Shown here piece by piece: positions 25,134-36,382 of a DNA stretch of 64,000 nucleotides. Position 1 is the first letter of the stretch, and each line of letters begins with the position of its first letter. A program made the translations under genes and the position numbers. The stretch spans positions 5,664,501 to 5,728,500 of the forward strand of contig BSBM01001067.1 of NCBI GenBank assembly GCA_027924585.1. Reading direction: 5' to 3'. Source of the stretch: Larix kaempferi (taxonomy: Eukaryota; Streptophyta; Pinopsida; Pinales; Pinaceae). Below the pieces are notes generated by a model that did no database searches, was not told the DNA's origin, and was given only the letters and a program-made list of their open reading frames with translations.

Positions 25134-26660
25134 AACTCCCCCTTTTTTATTGGTGGCAAAACCTCTTCAAATACTCTCCCCCTTTGGCATTAATGACAAA
25201 GGGTCAACCATTTATCCATCAAATCATCAAAATGTATTCTTGAATACTTATTGATATCATGCTGAAGTGTTTGCTTCTTCTAGTTTGGTCTATTTTCCTT
25301 TGGCAGCTTCAATATTTGTTGGGCTTGACATGAGTTTTCAATTTTCTTTTAAATGCTTCCACAAATTATTTGCATGTTTATTTCCAGAGCTACAGATCAT
25401 TGTCTGTAGCAAGGTCTAAAAAGTATTTCTTCTAAGCCTTCAAATGCCTTTATTAGTCTTCAAAGTAATACCAGTCTTCAAGATTGATATTAATTTTTCT
25501 TAAGATCATTCAAAGCGCTTCTACTGTAGCTTTACAAGCTTCATAAAACTGAGTTCAATCCTCTTGAATGATTCACCAATTTTAACTGCTTATTTTATGC
25601 TTTTGAAAGTGTTTGAAATATTCACGATAATATTTATTCTATGCTTGATCACCATCAATACTTGAACTTGAACTTTGAATATTCAAATATCTTATGACTT
25701 GGTGTACTGCTGTCTTCAAGTCGATACTAATGTCTTGATCAAAATTAGACCCTTGCTCTTCTCTTTAACCAGTCCTTCAAATCTTAGGCAGTTTGCACAT
25801 AACCTTCGGATGACTTGAATTATGTTATCCTTTGTGCACAGTGGTAACCGAAGTCAGATAAGATCGAAATTTTCTTTCTAAACTTGTGTTTTGAGTGAGA
25901 GGACTACAACCATCGTGATAAATAAGCTTGATGGAGTTCAATCTTTGGATGTTCGAGCTAGTCTTTGAAAAGTATCATTCTTTCACAACATAAATGTTTT
26001 CTGCTTGACTTTGAGTTAGATTTACTTCTGATATATTCTTCTTAAAATGTCTTTGGATGCCTTAAAGTATATTCTTCATGACCCTTTTCATTTTTGCTTC
26101 CTGAGGATGTAGTTGCTTTACTGGAGATCAGATCTTTGTGTAACTTTGGCTGTCTTCAATCAGGCTTGAAGAGTGTTGCTTCTAACTTTGGAATTCCTTA
26201 ACAAAATCACAGATAAAATCATGTACTTCTCATGCCAATCATATATCAATCATCAAGGATTCTCTTCATGTCGAGTTGGATTATAACCAACTATATTCCC
26301 AAAATAAGTCATACAATCATATACCAACAAGTGTTTCTTGAATATATTCTTGCCAATCATATCCATAGCTAGAGAGAGTCATTGGTGCACTTTTATGGAT
26401 GAATGCATTAGCAATCATCTAATAAATTCATAAAAGGTAAGCATGCATCAAGGACAATCCTCCAAACATCACCATGTTTCCATACTTCATTTCTTTTCTT
26501 TATCTTAACCATATTGCTCCCCATATCAATATGCATATCTGTCTTCCATTGCAATCACGATTCTTGGACCTATTTCTTCGCTTGGAGTAACCAACATTTA
26601 CCCTTGAATCTATCCTCCAATTTCATGGACTTGGGGTGTACTAAGGTCTTTAAAATACCT
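25134..26660 (-). other. Non-coding 3' half of the gag-only element's internal region
   Basis: About 1.5 kb where pol would be expected. I find no RT, integrase or RNase H motif in any frame. CTCCCCCTTT-like tracts (25134-25145 and again near 25182) look like a polypurine tract and its duplicate on the minus strand. Confidence 0.7.
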
Positions 26661-26736
26661 CAAACTTGGCTTGCCACATGGAAACCATCTTCTTTGCACT
26701 TATCAATTTCTCCTAGGTGCAACTGTTCAATCTTCT

Positions 26737-28172
26737 TCACCCATACCTGTTTCTTGGCACTTGTCTTAGCATATTCCCCTTCATCATTATTTTTCTTCCT
26801 TGGTTCATTGGTTCTTCTAGATGATGGTATGAGGGACTCATCATGGGTTGTCTTCTTAAACTTGCACATTCTTGGGCTTTATGACCAAATCCACTACAGC
26901 TATAGCATCTCATAGTATGACAATGTGCAGCAATGTGACCAACATGATTGCATGTCAAGCATCTAACTGTGTTGTTGGGACTTCCAACATTTCTTATTTC
27001 ATAGAATATACAATCCATGGCCTTGTGACAAAAATCATTGCATGAATATCAATAACCATTAAAACCATCTTCATACCTAGGTGCTTGATTCCATTTTGAA
27101 TTTGCTTCTCTTTTGAATATGCTTTGAGGAGTGGGACCAACTTCTTGACATTTTTTTGATCTTTTCAAGTCTTCTTTATGTTGTGCAGGTTCTTGCCGAG
27201 GAGATTTGCTTCCATTCTCGGACGTTAAAGGGTTTGCTTCAGGAGTCTTAGGAGACCATGTGCCAACCTCATATTTTTCTTCTTCCTTGTTGTAGCAAAG
27301 ACCAGATTTGTCAAGTGCCTATGTTTTTGAATTTGACATAGGCACTTGACTTTTCATTTTTCGTTCTGAGATCAACCACTTCCATTTCAAGATTTTGACA
27401 AGTCTTCTCTTTTTCACCCAAATGGTTCTTCAAGACTTCCTCTATCCTTATGGATTCCTCAAGTTGAATCTTCAAATCAATATTAGTCTTCCTTGTTTCT
27501 TTAAGCTTTTTTGAATCTTCACGAGACTCTCCTTGACTGATAAGTTTAATCTTTAGTCTTTCAATTTCATCATTTTTGTCTTCTAGCTCATCTTGTAAAC
27601 TTGTCTTTTTGAGATTGAGTCTCTTGATCAGGTCCATAGTCTTCTTTTGATATTTTTCAAATGACCCTGGAATCTTCTTTTTAAGCCTCAAATTGTATTT
27701 GAGATCTTTTTCCATCAAAAGATGTGCTAGGAAATATTTCTTAACATCTACAATATTATTTTCAATTTCATCACAATCAAAGCCACCGCAATCAGAATGA
27801 TCCTTACCTTCACTGATATATGAAGCTTGCACTTCATTTTCTTCTTGCTTCACATATTCAGTGGGCTTGACTTTTGTTTCCATCTTTATGTCTTGGTTTC
27901 TTCTTTGGAAATCACTTTCCAATTTAAACCATAGGTCTTTGGCTGAAGTGTGTTTTCCTACACTCTTTTTGACAGAGTTTGAGAGTCCATCCATAATAAA
28001 TTTAGAGGAAATGGTTTTGTCCTTAATGGTCTTCTTGTTGGACAGAATGGGTGGATTGATCACAATCTACCAGACACCAAACTTCTTCAGATAAGCTTTC
28101 ATCTTGATTCTCCATCCAAAGTAATATGTGTATTGGAACCTCATTGCTGGAGAACTCTAATTGTCCATCCAT
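26737..28172 (-). pseudogene. gag of the gag-only element: UBN2-like head, coiled coil, zinc knuckles
   Basis: The probable start ATG is at 28172 (MDGQLEFSSNEVP). A frameshift follows, then WRIKMKAYLKKFGVW, typical of copia-type gag heads. The main open piece runs 28063-27311: a gag segment (SAKDLWFKLESDFQ), an acidic region, then a long predicted coiled coil rich in Lys, Glu and Leu heptads. Another one-base shift near 27312 leads to DKSGLCYNKEEE and on to CLTCNHVGHIAAHC and CYSCSGFGHKAQEC, two good CX2CX4HX4C knuckles. A third, degenerate one (CNDFCHKAMDC) precedes them. It would package RNA in a virus-like particle. At least two frameshifts and a stop make it non-functional. Confidence 0.85.
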
Positions 28173-28221
28173 TGTGTGTCCATGGATCTCCTTCAAGCTT
28201 GCCAGGCTTGTGTTGAAGGAC

Positions 28222-28234
28222 GGCTCTGATACTA
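28222..28234 (-). promoter_or_regulatory. Primer binding site of the gag-only element, G to A variant
   Basis: The minus strand reads TAGTATCAGAGCC two bases from the LTR. It differs from the initiator-Met PBS at one position, as in the gypsy element of this window. Confidence 0.75.
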
Positions 28235-28236
28235 AT

Positions 28237-29046
28237 TGTTAGACACAATGGCACACTGAGGGAGGGGGTGAATCAGTGTGCTAGCACTTTCATCAATTTT
28301 CACTTCTCAAAAACTTAAACAGAGTTCATCATTTGCATAAGTACATTATCATTCATCAACTAATAAAAAAATGTCATATATCTACCTAAGCATGTCATCA
28401 ACTTAGATCATAGCAAGAGACACATAACCAGATAAGCATTGTAAAATTTATTTATAATTTGATATTAAGTACAATGGAAGACTTCAATCTTCGTTATTAC
28501 ATCAGCACCAACTGACTAAAGAGCACCAATCCTATTCCAAGGCCCAACCTAGTTTTCTTAGCACCAACTAAGAAGAGGCAAGGTGTCCAAACCTCATATG
28601 AGAGACTAGCTCGCAATTACATAATGACCACTGTAATCAACTCTGTCATGACACTTGTCAAATAACTTGTCAATGTCAAGTTAGTAACTTTAAAAAATAT
28701 AGTCACTGTTGTTCAAGAATCTTTCCAAGTCATCACAAAACATAAAGGGTCTTCTCATGTCATCATCTCACTGTATACTGAGAAAATCTCTGAATATATC
28801 ACTGTATAATCATCAAGTCACTATGTATCGTGGTCACTATCAAGTTACTTTGATATCAATGTCCAGCCACTACCAATCAACTGGTCAACTTCTCAAGTTG
28901 ATCAACACTAATATCAATCTTCTATATACACAGTAATCTTCAGCAAGGATCAGTGCTTCTACGTATGAAAAATATTAGTCCAATATAGAAACCTTCAACA
29001 CTATTTGACTGTATCTACTTCAAAACAATTCTTTACCTGAACTCAA
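28237..29046 (-). repeat. 5' LTR of the gag-only element, PBS-proximal part
   Basis: Collinear with 22813 onward. It is interrupted at 29046 by copia copy 2; the last five bases, CTCAA (29042-29046), are that element's target duplication. Confidence 0.92.
29042..29046. repeat. Target-site duplication of copia copy 2 (left)
   Basis: CTCAA, identical to 36378-36382 on the other side of the element. Confidence 0.92.
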
Positions 29047-29547
29047 TGTTGAATATTGTAACTTCTAAGAATATTATATTTGTACATTATTATTCCGGAG
29101 ATGTTCCATCCCTCCGAGGTAACTCTATTATGTATCCGGAGATGTTTATTCCTCCGAGGAGCTGTGGTAACTAGGGTTATTAGACCCACCATGTGGGGGT
29201 TGGCCCTGATATTATATTTTAGGGGTTATTAGACTTCTCCAGGAGAGGTCGGCCCCATTAGGGATTTTAGTCAGCTGGGAATTAGTATAAATAGAGGAGG
29301 AGAGCTCCTCATTTATACACACACTAACAACTCAGAAAAGTAGCGCACTTGTCTGGGAGGTCTGCACAGGAGTTGGAGAAGGAGGTTAAGTCTTGGAGCA
29401 CATCTTGTATTTTGGTTGATCATCTTATTAAGGAAAGATTTGCTGGGTTTTCTACTCCATGAGGGTTTTCCAGGGTAAATTCTTTGTCTATCTTGTGATT
29501 ATGTTTCTTTCAATGATCTTGCTAGTCTATTTAGTTTAAACTTAACA
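29047..29547 (+). repeat. 5' LTR of copia copy 2
   Basis: 501 bp from TGTTGAATATTG to AACTTAACA. It contains two CGGAG/CTCCG hairpins (29096-29116 and 29137-29156), two TTATTAGAC-stem-GGCC modules (29177-29205 and 29227-29254) and a TATA box at 29286-29293. Confidence 0.96.
29286..29293 (+). promoter_or_regulatory. TATA box in 5' LTR of copia copy 2
   Basis: TATAAATA followed by GAGGAGG. The same element sits at 36116-36123 in the 3' LTR and at equivalent places in family C LTRs. Confidence 0.65.
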
Positions 29548-29559
29548 TGGTATCAGAGC
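29548..29559 (+). promoter_or_regulatory. Primer binding site of copia copy 2
   Basis: TGGTATCAGAGC, a perfect initiator-Met type PBS directly after the LTR. Confidence 0.95.
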
Positions 29560-29632
29560 TAGCCTGAATAGGACATCTTTCACAAGGTAAGAATATCGCT
29601 CTCTCTCTCCGGTGAAAATTAGGGTTTCTGCA

Positions 29633-29940
29633 AAATGTTGGTATTGTTGAATTCTGATTACATGGCTGGATAGCCCTTCTCAAAACCAATCTTTTGAGCC
29701 CTAGATCGAACTTTTTGGTTGGGTAGAACTCCGGGAAAGTCAAACCCTAGTTTTACCAAAAGTGCGATAAATCAGAAATTGGTTTTTGCAAAAAGTTGAT
29801 ATTGTTGAAATCTGATTACATGGCTGGATAGCCCTTCTCAAAACCAATCTTTTGAGCCCTAGATCGAACTTTTTGGTTGGGTAGAACTCCAGGAAAGTCA
29901 AACCCTAGTTTTACCAAAAGTGCTATAAACCAAAAATTCT
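29633..29940 (+). repeat. Leader tandem duplication of copia copy 2
   Basis: Two units of about 156 bp begin near 29633 and 29789. Both contain TACATGGCTGGATAGCCCTT, AACTTTTTGGTTGGGTAGAA and CAAACCCTAGTTTTACCAAA. They correspond to the leader duplication of copy 1. A short CT run precedes them near 29598. Confidence 0.88.
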
Positions 29941-30026
29941 ATCCCAGGATCCGGAAAATTAAAAGGGTTAAAGTTTCCAGGTAAGTACTATTCTATCTCT
30001 TGTATCTTGGACTCCCCCAAGAAAAG

Positions 30027-33000
30027 ATGACTCCAACCACTAAGCTTGAAGACAAGTTAGAAGGTATAGAAAATTTTCGAGCATGGAAATACAGAATTGG
30101 TCTCATTCTTAAAGAGAATGATCTTGCTCATTATGTCAAGGATGATGTTGCAGAACCTGAGGGAGATGAAGCCAAAGAGAAGCATAGGAAGGATTTGATT
30201 AGGGCTAAGAGAATCATAGCTGATTCCATTAAAGACCACTTGATTCCCCAAGTGGCCTCCAAGAAGACTCCAAAGGAAATGTATGATGCCCTAGGAAGAA
30301 TGTATGAAGGAAAGAACATCAACAAGAAGATGGACCTAAGGTATCAGTTAAAGAGTACCAAGATGCACAAAGGAGAATCTATTCAAGACTACTTCTCAAG
30401 GGTCTCCCAAATCAAGAAGCAACTAGATGCCATTGGTGATACTCTTGATGAAGATGAACTTGTGATGACTGCTCTAAATGGTCTCACTAGACCTTGGGAA
30501 TCATTCATACAAACCATGTGTGCCAGAAAAGAAAGCATGAAGTTTGATGTAGTATGGGAGGACTGTGTTCAAGAAGAGGCTAGGGTAGCCAATAAAGAGG
30601 CTCTTCTCAAAGAGAATGACCAAGCCTTGGCCACCCACACCAAGAGAGGAAAAAGGGGTCACTTCAAGAAAGTGAACCACAAAAGGTCTCAACCCTCTCA
30701 TGGATTCAAAAGGAAAGGAGGAACAAACTCAGAAAGAGACCTCTCCACAGTCCAATGTTTTAATTGTCTTAAACTAGGAAACTATGCTAGAGACTGTACT
30801 TTACCAGAAAAGAAGAAGAAGAATTTTGTCCACAAAAGACATCATGCACATATGGCAGAAGATGATAGTGAAGAAGAAGAAGGAGAAGAAGAAGAAGAAG
30901 AAGAAGAGGAAAGGTCTCAAAGGAAAAGATCTAAAGTAAAGAAAGAAGATCCAGAAGAATATGTCCTATTCTTTGCACTCTCTGGATCTATGTCTCCTGG
31001 TGAAGATACATGGCTCATTGACAGTGGTGCTTCAAAGCACATGACAGGTCAAAAGAAAACTCTCTCAAGAATTGAAGAAAAGTCTTCACCACAAAAGGTA
31101 TCTCTAGGGGATGATTATCAATATCCCATCAAGGGAATTGGTGAAGCAAGCTACAAGCTTGATTCTGGAACACCCTTGAAGATGAAAGAAATCTTATATG
31201 TTCCAGGATTGAAGAAGAACCTACTCTCTATCTCAGCACTAGATAAGAAAGGCTTTAGAGTTGCCTTCATAGATGGTCAAGTACTCATGTGGTCCAAAGG
31301 AAAATCAATTAAAGATGCAGTTGTCATTGGTGAAGAAGAAGGAGGTCTCTATAAGCTCAAGGTTCATCCAGAAGTTTCCCTTGCTCATGAAACCTCTAGC
31401 CCCAGTGAGCTATGGCATAGAAGATTATCTCACATTAATTACAAAGCCTTACCCTATGTAAGCAAGGTGGTCATAGGATTACCAGATTTGAAGGTTGATC
31501 ATGATGGCTCATGTAAAGGATGTAAGAAAGGGAAGAATGTCAAGAACCCCTTTCCAAAGAGTGAAACAAAGACTAAGAACATTTTGGAGCTAATACACTC
31601 AGATGTATGTGGACCAATGCCCACCACTTCTCTAAGTGGGTTTGAATACTATCTTTCATTCATTGATGACTATTCAAGGAAAGGTAAGAATGAAGTCTTT
31701 GTAAAATTGAAAGAGTTCAAGGCTCTAATAGAAAATCTCTCAGAAAAGAGAATCAAGATTCTCAGAATAGATAATGGCGGAGAATATACTTCAAAGGACT
31801 TTGAATACTTTTGTAAAGAAGCCGGAATTAAGAGGGAACTAACCACTCCCTACAATCCCCAACAAAATGGGGTTGTTGAGAGGAAAAATAGAACCATCAT
31901 GGAAGCTGTAAAGACTATGATACATGACCAAGATCTACCCATGTATCTATGGGCTGAAGCAACTAAGACAGCAGTATATGTGCAAAATAGACTATCCCAT
32001 AGTGCTCTTGATTTCAAGACCCCAAAAGAAGTGTTTACAGGAAAGAAGCCTGAGGTAAGTCATCTTAAGATATTTGGGTGTCCTGTGTACATCCACATTC
32101 CAAAAGAAAAGAGAACCAAGTTGGATCCTTCTGGTAAGAAGGGAATATTTGTTGGTTATTGTGAATCATCCAAAGCCTTTAGAATTTACATACCAGGTTT
32201 TCATCATATAGAAATAAGTAGAGATGTAACATTTGATGAAGAAGCAGCTCTCAAGAAATCCAGGAAGTGCCAACTTGAAGAAATCTATGAGGAAGATACA
32301 CCTCCTAGAATCACAGAGGCTGTGCACATCCCTGAAGATGATTCACCAAAGGATCATGACATGCTGGAACCACAAGAACCTCATATTACAGATTTATCTA
32401 AGAAAAGAAGGCCAGCATGGGCTAGAGATATTATTCAAGGAGCTGAAAGATATGGAGCTCCTGAAGGCTCCACTAGAGAAAGAAAGAAACCAAAGCTAGT
32501 ATCCAACTATATGGCCTTGATGTGTGATCTTGCGGATCAACAACCTACTAGATATGAAGAGGCAGCTCAGAAGAAAGAATGGGTAGAAGCAATGACAGAA
32601 GAATATCAGTCAATAATGAAAAATGATGTTTGGGATGTAGTTCCCAAACCAAAAGATAAGAGTGTGGTTTCTTCCAAATGGATTTTCAAGATAAAACATG
32701 CTGCAGATGGCAGCATTGAAAAATACAAGGCAAGATTAGTAGCCATAGGATTCTCTCAGAAGGAGGGAATTGACTATGAAGAAACATTTGCACCAGTTGC
32801 TAGGTATACTTCAATTAGAACTATCATGGCACTTGCATCTATGATGAAGTGGAAATTACATCAAATGGATGTTAAGACAGCTTTTCTGAATGGTGTAATT
32901 GAAGAAGAAGTGTACATAGAGAAACCACAAGGGTTTGAGGTTAAAGACGGGAGAACTCATGTATGCAAACTGAAAAAGGCATTATATGGATTGAAGCAAG

Positions 33001-34084
33001 CTCCCAGAGCTTGGTACAAAAGGATTGACAATTTCTTAACAAGCATGGGCTTTACTAAGAGTAAAGCCGATCCCAATCTTTATCTCAAAGTGATGGATGA
33101 TGAACCAGTTATACTATTGTTATATGTAGATGATCTATTTCTAACCGGAAATGAGAAACAAATTATTGAAAGCAAGAAGAAGCTTTCTTCAGAATTCGAG
33201 ATGAAAGATCTCGGACTAATGCACTACTTCTTAGGTCTAGAAGTATGGAAAAAACCAAAAGGAATCTTTCTAAATCAAGGTAAGTATGCTGTGGAGATTC
33301 TAAAAAGATTTGATATGTTGGAGTGTAAACCCATGGCCACTCCCATGGACTCCAACTTGAAATTATTAGTTGATGACTCATCGGAGTTAGTGGATCTAAC
33401 TCTATATAGACAAATCATTGGGTCTTTGATGTATTTAACAAATACCAGGCCAGATATATGCTTTGCTGTAAATACCCTAAGTCAATATCTAGTAGAACCT
33501 AGAAAGGTTCACTTAATAGCTGCAAAGCAGGTAATGAGGTACCTAAAAGGTACATTAGATTTTGGTCTATATTATCTTGGAGGTCATGAACTCAGATTAC
33601 ATGGTTACTCAAATTCTGATTGGGCAGGAAGTGTCTCAGACAGAAAGAGTACATCAGGTGGATGTTATGGTCTTGGATCTGCCATGATCTCATGGTTCAG
33701 CAAGAAACAATCTAGTATGGCCCTCAGTACTGTTGAAGTAGAATATATAGCTGCCTACTCTGCCAACTGTGAAGCAGTATGGCTTCGGAAGTTATTATCT
33801 AGAGTGTTTGACTTAGAATGGATCCCACTGTGATTATGTGTGACAATCAAAGATGCATTAAGATGACAGAAAATCCTGCATTCCACGATAAGTCAAAACA
33901 CATAGAGATCAGATACTTTTATATACGAGATATGGTGCAGAGAGGAGCTATCAAGCTCGAGTATGTGAACACTGAAGATCAAATTGCTGATATCTTGACC
34001 AAACCTCTGTCTCGAGTGAAATTTGAATACTTCCGAGACAAGCTAGGTGTAGTTCAAAAGGACCCTCCTCGAAAGGGGGAGTAG
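30027..34084 (+). pseudogene. copia gag-pol polyprotein, nearly intact but with three lesions
   Basis: I take the ATG at 30027 (MTPTTKLEDK) as start because it aligns with copy 1. The first frame runs to 33833 (1268 aa): gag head, zinc knuckle at residues 244-257, a Glu-rich linker, protease DSGASKHM at 332, integrase (D526, D582, E618 as DDE candidates) and RT with YVDD at 1033-1036. RNase H follows. Lesions: the knuckle reads CFNCLKLGNYARDC, with Asn for the zinc-binding His. The integrase lacks seven residues (TWIYFLK in copy 1) after DDYSRK near residue 551. A one-base shift near 33816 moves the rest of RNase H (MDPTVIMCDNQRCIK to ILTKPLSRVKFEY) into another frame ending at 34084. It lies in sense orientation between the LTRs. 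Confidence 0.95.
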
Positions 34085-34217
34085 TATAGTCATTGATGAT
34101 GAGATTGTCTCATTGAACAACAAGGTTGATGATGAGGTTACCTGTTCACTACACCTAGATACTTAGGAATATTTAGATTTAGGACTCTTATGCTTAGAAT
34201 ACTTAGTTTTTACTTAT

Positions 34218-34500
34218 ACATGCTTTTGATGTTAGATGTATTAGTGAGAATACATGCTTTTGATGATAGATTTATTAGTGAGAATACATGCTTTTGATGT
34301 TAGATGTATTGGTGAGAATACATGCTTTTGTGATAGATGTATTGGTGAGAATACATGCTTTTGACGATAGATGTATTGGTGAAAATACATGCTTTTGATA
34401 ATACATGTATTGGTGAGAATACATACTTTTGATGATACATGTATTGATTAATGTACTTGTATGGTTGAGGATACTTGTACTTGTATTGATGAGAATACAT
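34218..34500 (+). repeat. 34-bp tandem array in copia 3' region
   Basis: About eight units at 33-34 bp spacing (starts near 34218, 34252, 34286, 34320, 34353, 34387, 34421). Each has ACATGCTTTTGATG, then AGATGTATTGGTGAGAAT or a variant. Each unit can form a short TACAT/ATGTA stem. The array lies after the RNase H stop and before the PPT. Confidence 0.88.
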
Positions 34501-34504
34501 GTGA

Positions 34505-35520
34505 GGATTGCATCATCCTTGAACTTAAGTTCTAAAGTGAGCCATAGACAGGTGTCTCCGAGAAAGAAGAGGGATTGTATCATCCTTGAACACTGTTCTA
34601 AAGTGAGCCGTAGACAGGTGTCTCCAAGAAAGAAGAGGGATTGTATCATCCTTGAACACTTGTTCTAAAGAGAGCCGTAGATGTATGTCTTCGAGAATGA
34701 AGTCCTTGGTGGACATGTGAGGATTGGATCATCCCTAGACTTCAATCCTAAAGAGAGCCGTAGACATGATGTCTCCGATAAATGAAGTCCTGAATGAACA
34801 GGTAGGGGATTGTATCTTCCCCGGACTTCGGTCCTAGAATTGAGCCGTAGACATGATGTCTCCGATAAATGAAGTCCTGAATGAACAGGTAGGGGATTGT
34901 ATCTTCCCCGGACTTCGGTCCCAGAATTGAGCCGTAGACATGATGTCTCCGATAAATGAAATCCTGAATGAACAGGTAGGGGATTGTATCTTCCCTGGAA
35001 TTCGGTCCCAGAATTGAGCCATAGACTGGGTCTCCGATAAATGAAGTCCTGAATGAACAGGTAGGGGATTGTATCTTCCCCGGACTTTCGGTCCCAGAAT
35101 TGAGCCGTAGACTGGGTCTCCAATAAATGAAGTCCTGAATGAACAGGTAGGGGATTGTATCTTCCCCGGACTTTGGTCCAAAAATTGAGCCATAGACTAG
35201 GTCTCTAATAATGAAGTCCTGAATGAACAGGTAGGGGATTGTATCTTCCTCGAACTTCGGTCCCAGAATTGAGCCATAGACTGGGTCTCCGATAATGAAG
35301 TCCTGAATGAACATGTAGGGGATTGTATCTTCCCCGGACTTTGGTCCCAGAATTGATCCGTAGACTGATGTCTCCGAGAATTGAAGATAGGATTACATCA
35401 TCCCTAGACATGAGACTTGTCTTAAAGGTACATGTGAGGACTGCATCATTCATGAATTGGGTTTAAAATGTACATGATGGGATTGCATCGTCTCTAGACA
35501 TGAGACTTGTCTTAAAGAGA
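34505..35520 (+). repeat. 66-88-bp hairpin-bearing tandem array in copia 3' region
   Basis: About eleven main units beginning GGATTG (34505, 34571, 34638, 34722, 34807, 34895, 34980, then every 84-88 bp to 35319) plus three shorter derivatives. The later units carry two inverted repeats: GGACTTCGGTCC or a variant (exact at 34823-34834 and 34910-34921), and AGACATGATGTCT or a length variant (34762-34774, 34849-34861, 34936-34948). The long minus-strand open frames here are a by-product of the repeat period. Confidence 0.92.
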
Positions 35521-35545
35521 TAAGGATTGATCATCCTGGAACTTG

Positions 35546-35760
35546 ATCATGTGATGACGATGCCGATGATCGTGTGATGACGATGCCGATGATCGTGTGA
35601 TGACGATGCTGATGATCGTGTGATGACGATGCTGACGATCGTGTGATGATGCTGATGATCGTGTGATGATGATGTTGATGATCGTATTATGACGATGTTG
35701 ATGATCGTATGATGATGCTGATGATCGTATGATGACAATACTGATGATGTTGATGTTCCA
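35546..35760 (+). repeat. 23-bp tandem array with ATCGT/ACGAT stems in copia 3' region
   Basis: About nine units of GATCGTGTGATGACGATGC or close variants. Each forms a 5-bp ATCGT/ACGAT hairpin with a 6-nt loop, although some units are shortened by internal deletion. Confidence 0.88.
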
Positions 35761-35885
35761 GTAACTGGCTGGGTTACTGATGATGATGAATTGAAGAAAG
35801 CTTCCGATGATTTATAGATGTATCATGTATGATGTAGTCGACGACTCCTTGCTCCTGCAGATGTTGTTATAATATCCTTCTCGTT

Positions 35886-35894
35886 AAGGGGGAG
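35886..35894 (+). promoter_or_regulatory. Polypurine tract of copia copy 2
   Basis: AAGGGGGAG immediately before the 3' LTR at 35895, the expected plus-strand primer site. Confidence 0.92.
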
Positions 35895-36377
35895 TGTTGA
35901 ATATTGTAACTTCTAAGAATATTATATTTGTACATTATTATTCCAGAGATGTTCCATCCCTCCGAGGTAACTCTATTATGTATTCGGAGATGTTTATTCC
36001 TTCGAGGAGCTGTGGTAACTAGGGTTATTAGACCCACCATGTGGGGGTCGGGGGGTTATTAGACTTCTCTAGGAGAGGTCGGCCCCATTAGGGATTTTAG
36101 TCAGTTGGGAATTAGTATAAATAGAGGAGAAGAGCTCCTCATTTATACACACACTCACAACTCAGAAAAGTAGCACACTTGTCTGGGAGTTCTGCATAGG
36201 AGTTGGAGAAGGAGGTTAAGTCTTGGAGCACATCTTGTATTTTGGTTGATCATCTTATTGAGGAAAGATTTGCTGGGTTTTCTACCCCATGAGGGTTTCC
36301 CAGGGTAAATTCTGTGTCTATCTTGTGATTATGTTTCTTTCAGTGATCTTGCTAGTCTATTTGGTTTAAACTTAACA
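35895..36377 (+). repeat. 3' LTR of copia copy 2
   Basis: 483 bp, same ends as the 5' LTR. An 18-bp stretch between the two TTATTAGAC modules is missing. The TATA box is at 36116-36123. Confidence 0.96.
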
Positions 36378-36382
36378 CTCAA
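36378..36382. repeat. Target-site duplication of copia copy 2 (right)
   Basis: CTCAA, identical to 29042-29046. Confidence 0.92.

Larger units (their letters stand above)
29047..36377 (+). mobile_element. Ty1/copia LTR retrotransposon, family A copy 2, structurally complete
   Basis: Two LTRs (501 and 483 bp) with TG/CA ends, identical CTCAA target duplications, PBS, duplicated leader, gag-pol, a 1.8-kb repetitive 3' non-coding region and a PPT are all present. The LTRs differ at roughly 17 positions by eye, mostly transitions, plus an 18-bp deletion in the 3' copy. It is therefore not very recent but is the youngest member of the nest. It sits inside the LTR of the gag-only element. Confidence 0.96.

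Noticed and set aside
23275-28936. Two similar 70-75-codon open frames starting MFKNLSKSSQNIKG
   Set aside because: They are the same place in the two LTRs of the gag-only element and diverge by indels; no sign of coding constraint.
29548-29559. tRNA-like sequence TGGTATCAGAGC at several places
   Set aside because: These are 12-base primer binding sites next to LTRs; no cloverleaf or tRNA body follows.
34748-35314. 188-codon minus-strand open frame with repeating YLFIQDFI-like units
   Set aside because: It is created by the 84-88-bp tandem array; all three minus frames stay open in turn. No start context or protein similarity.
34218-35760. CRISPR-like regular spacing
   Set aside because: Units are contiguous tandem repeats without unique spacers, inside a plant retrotransposon.
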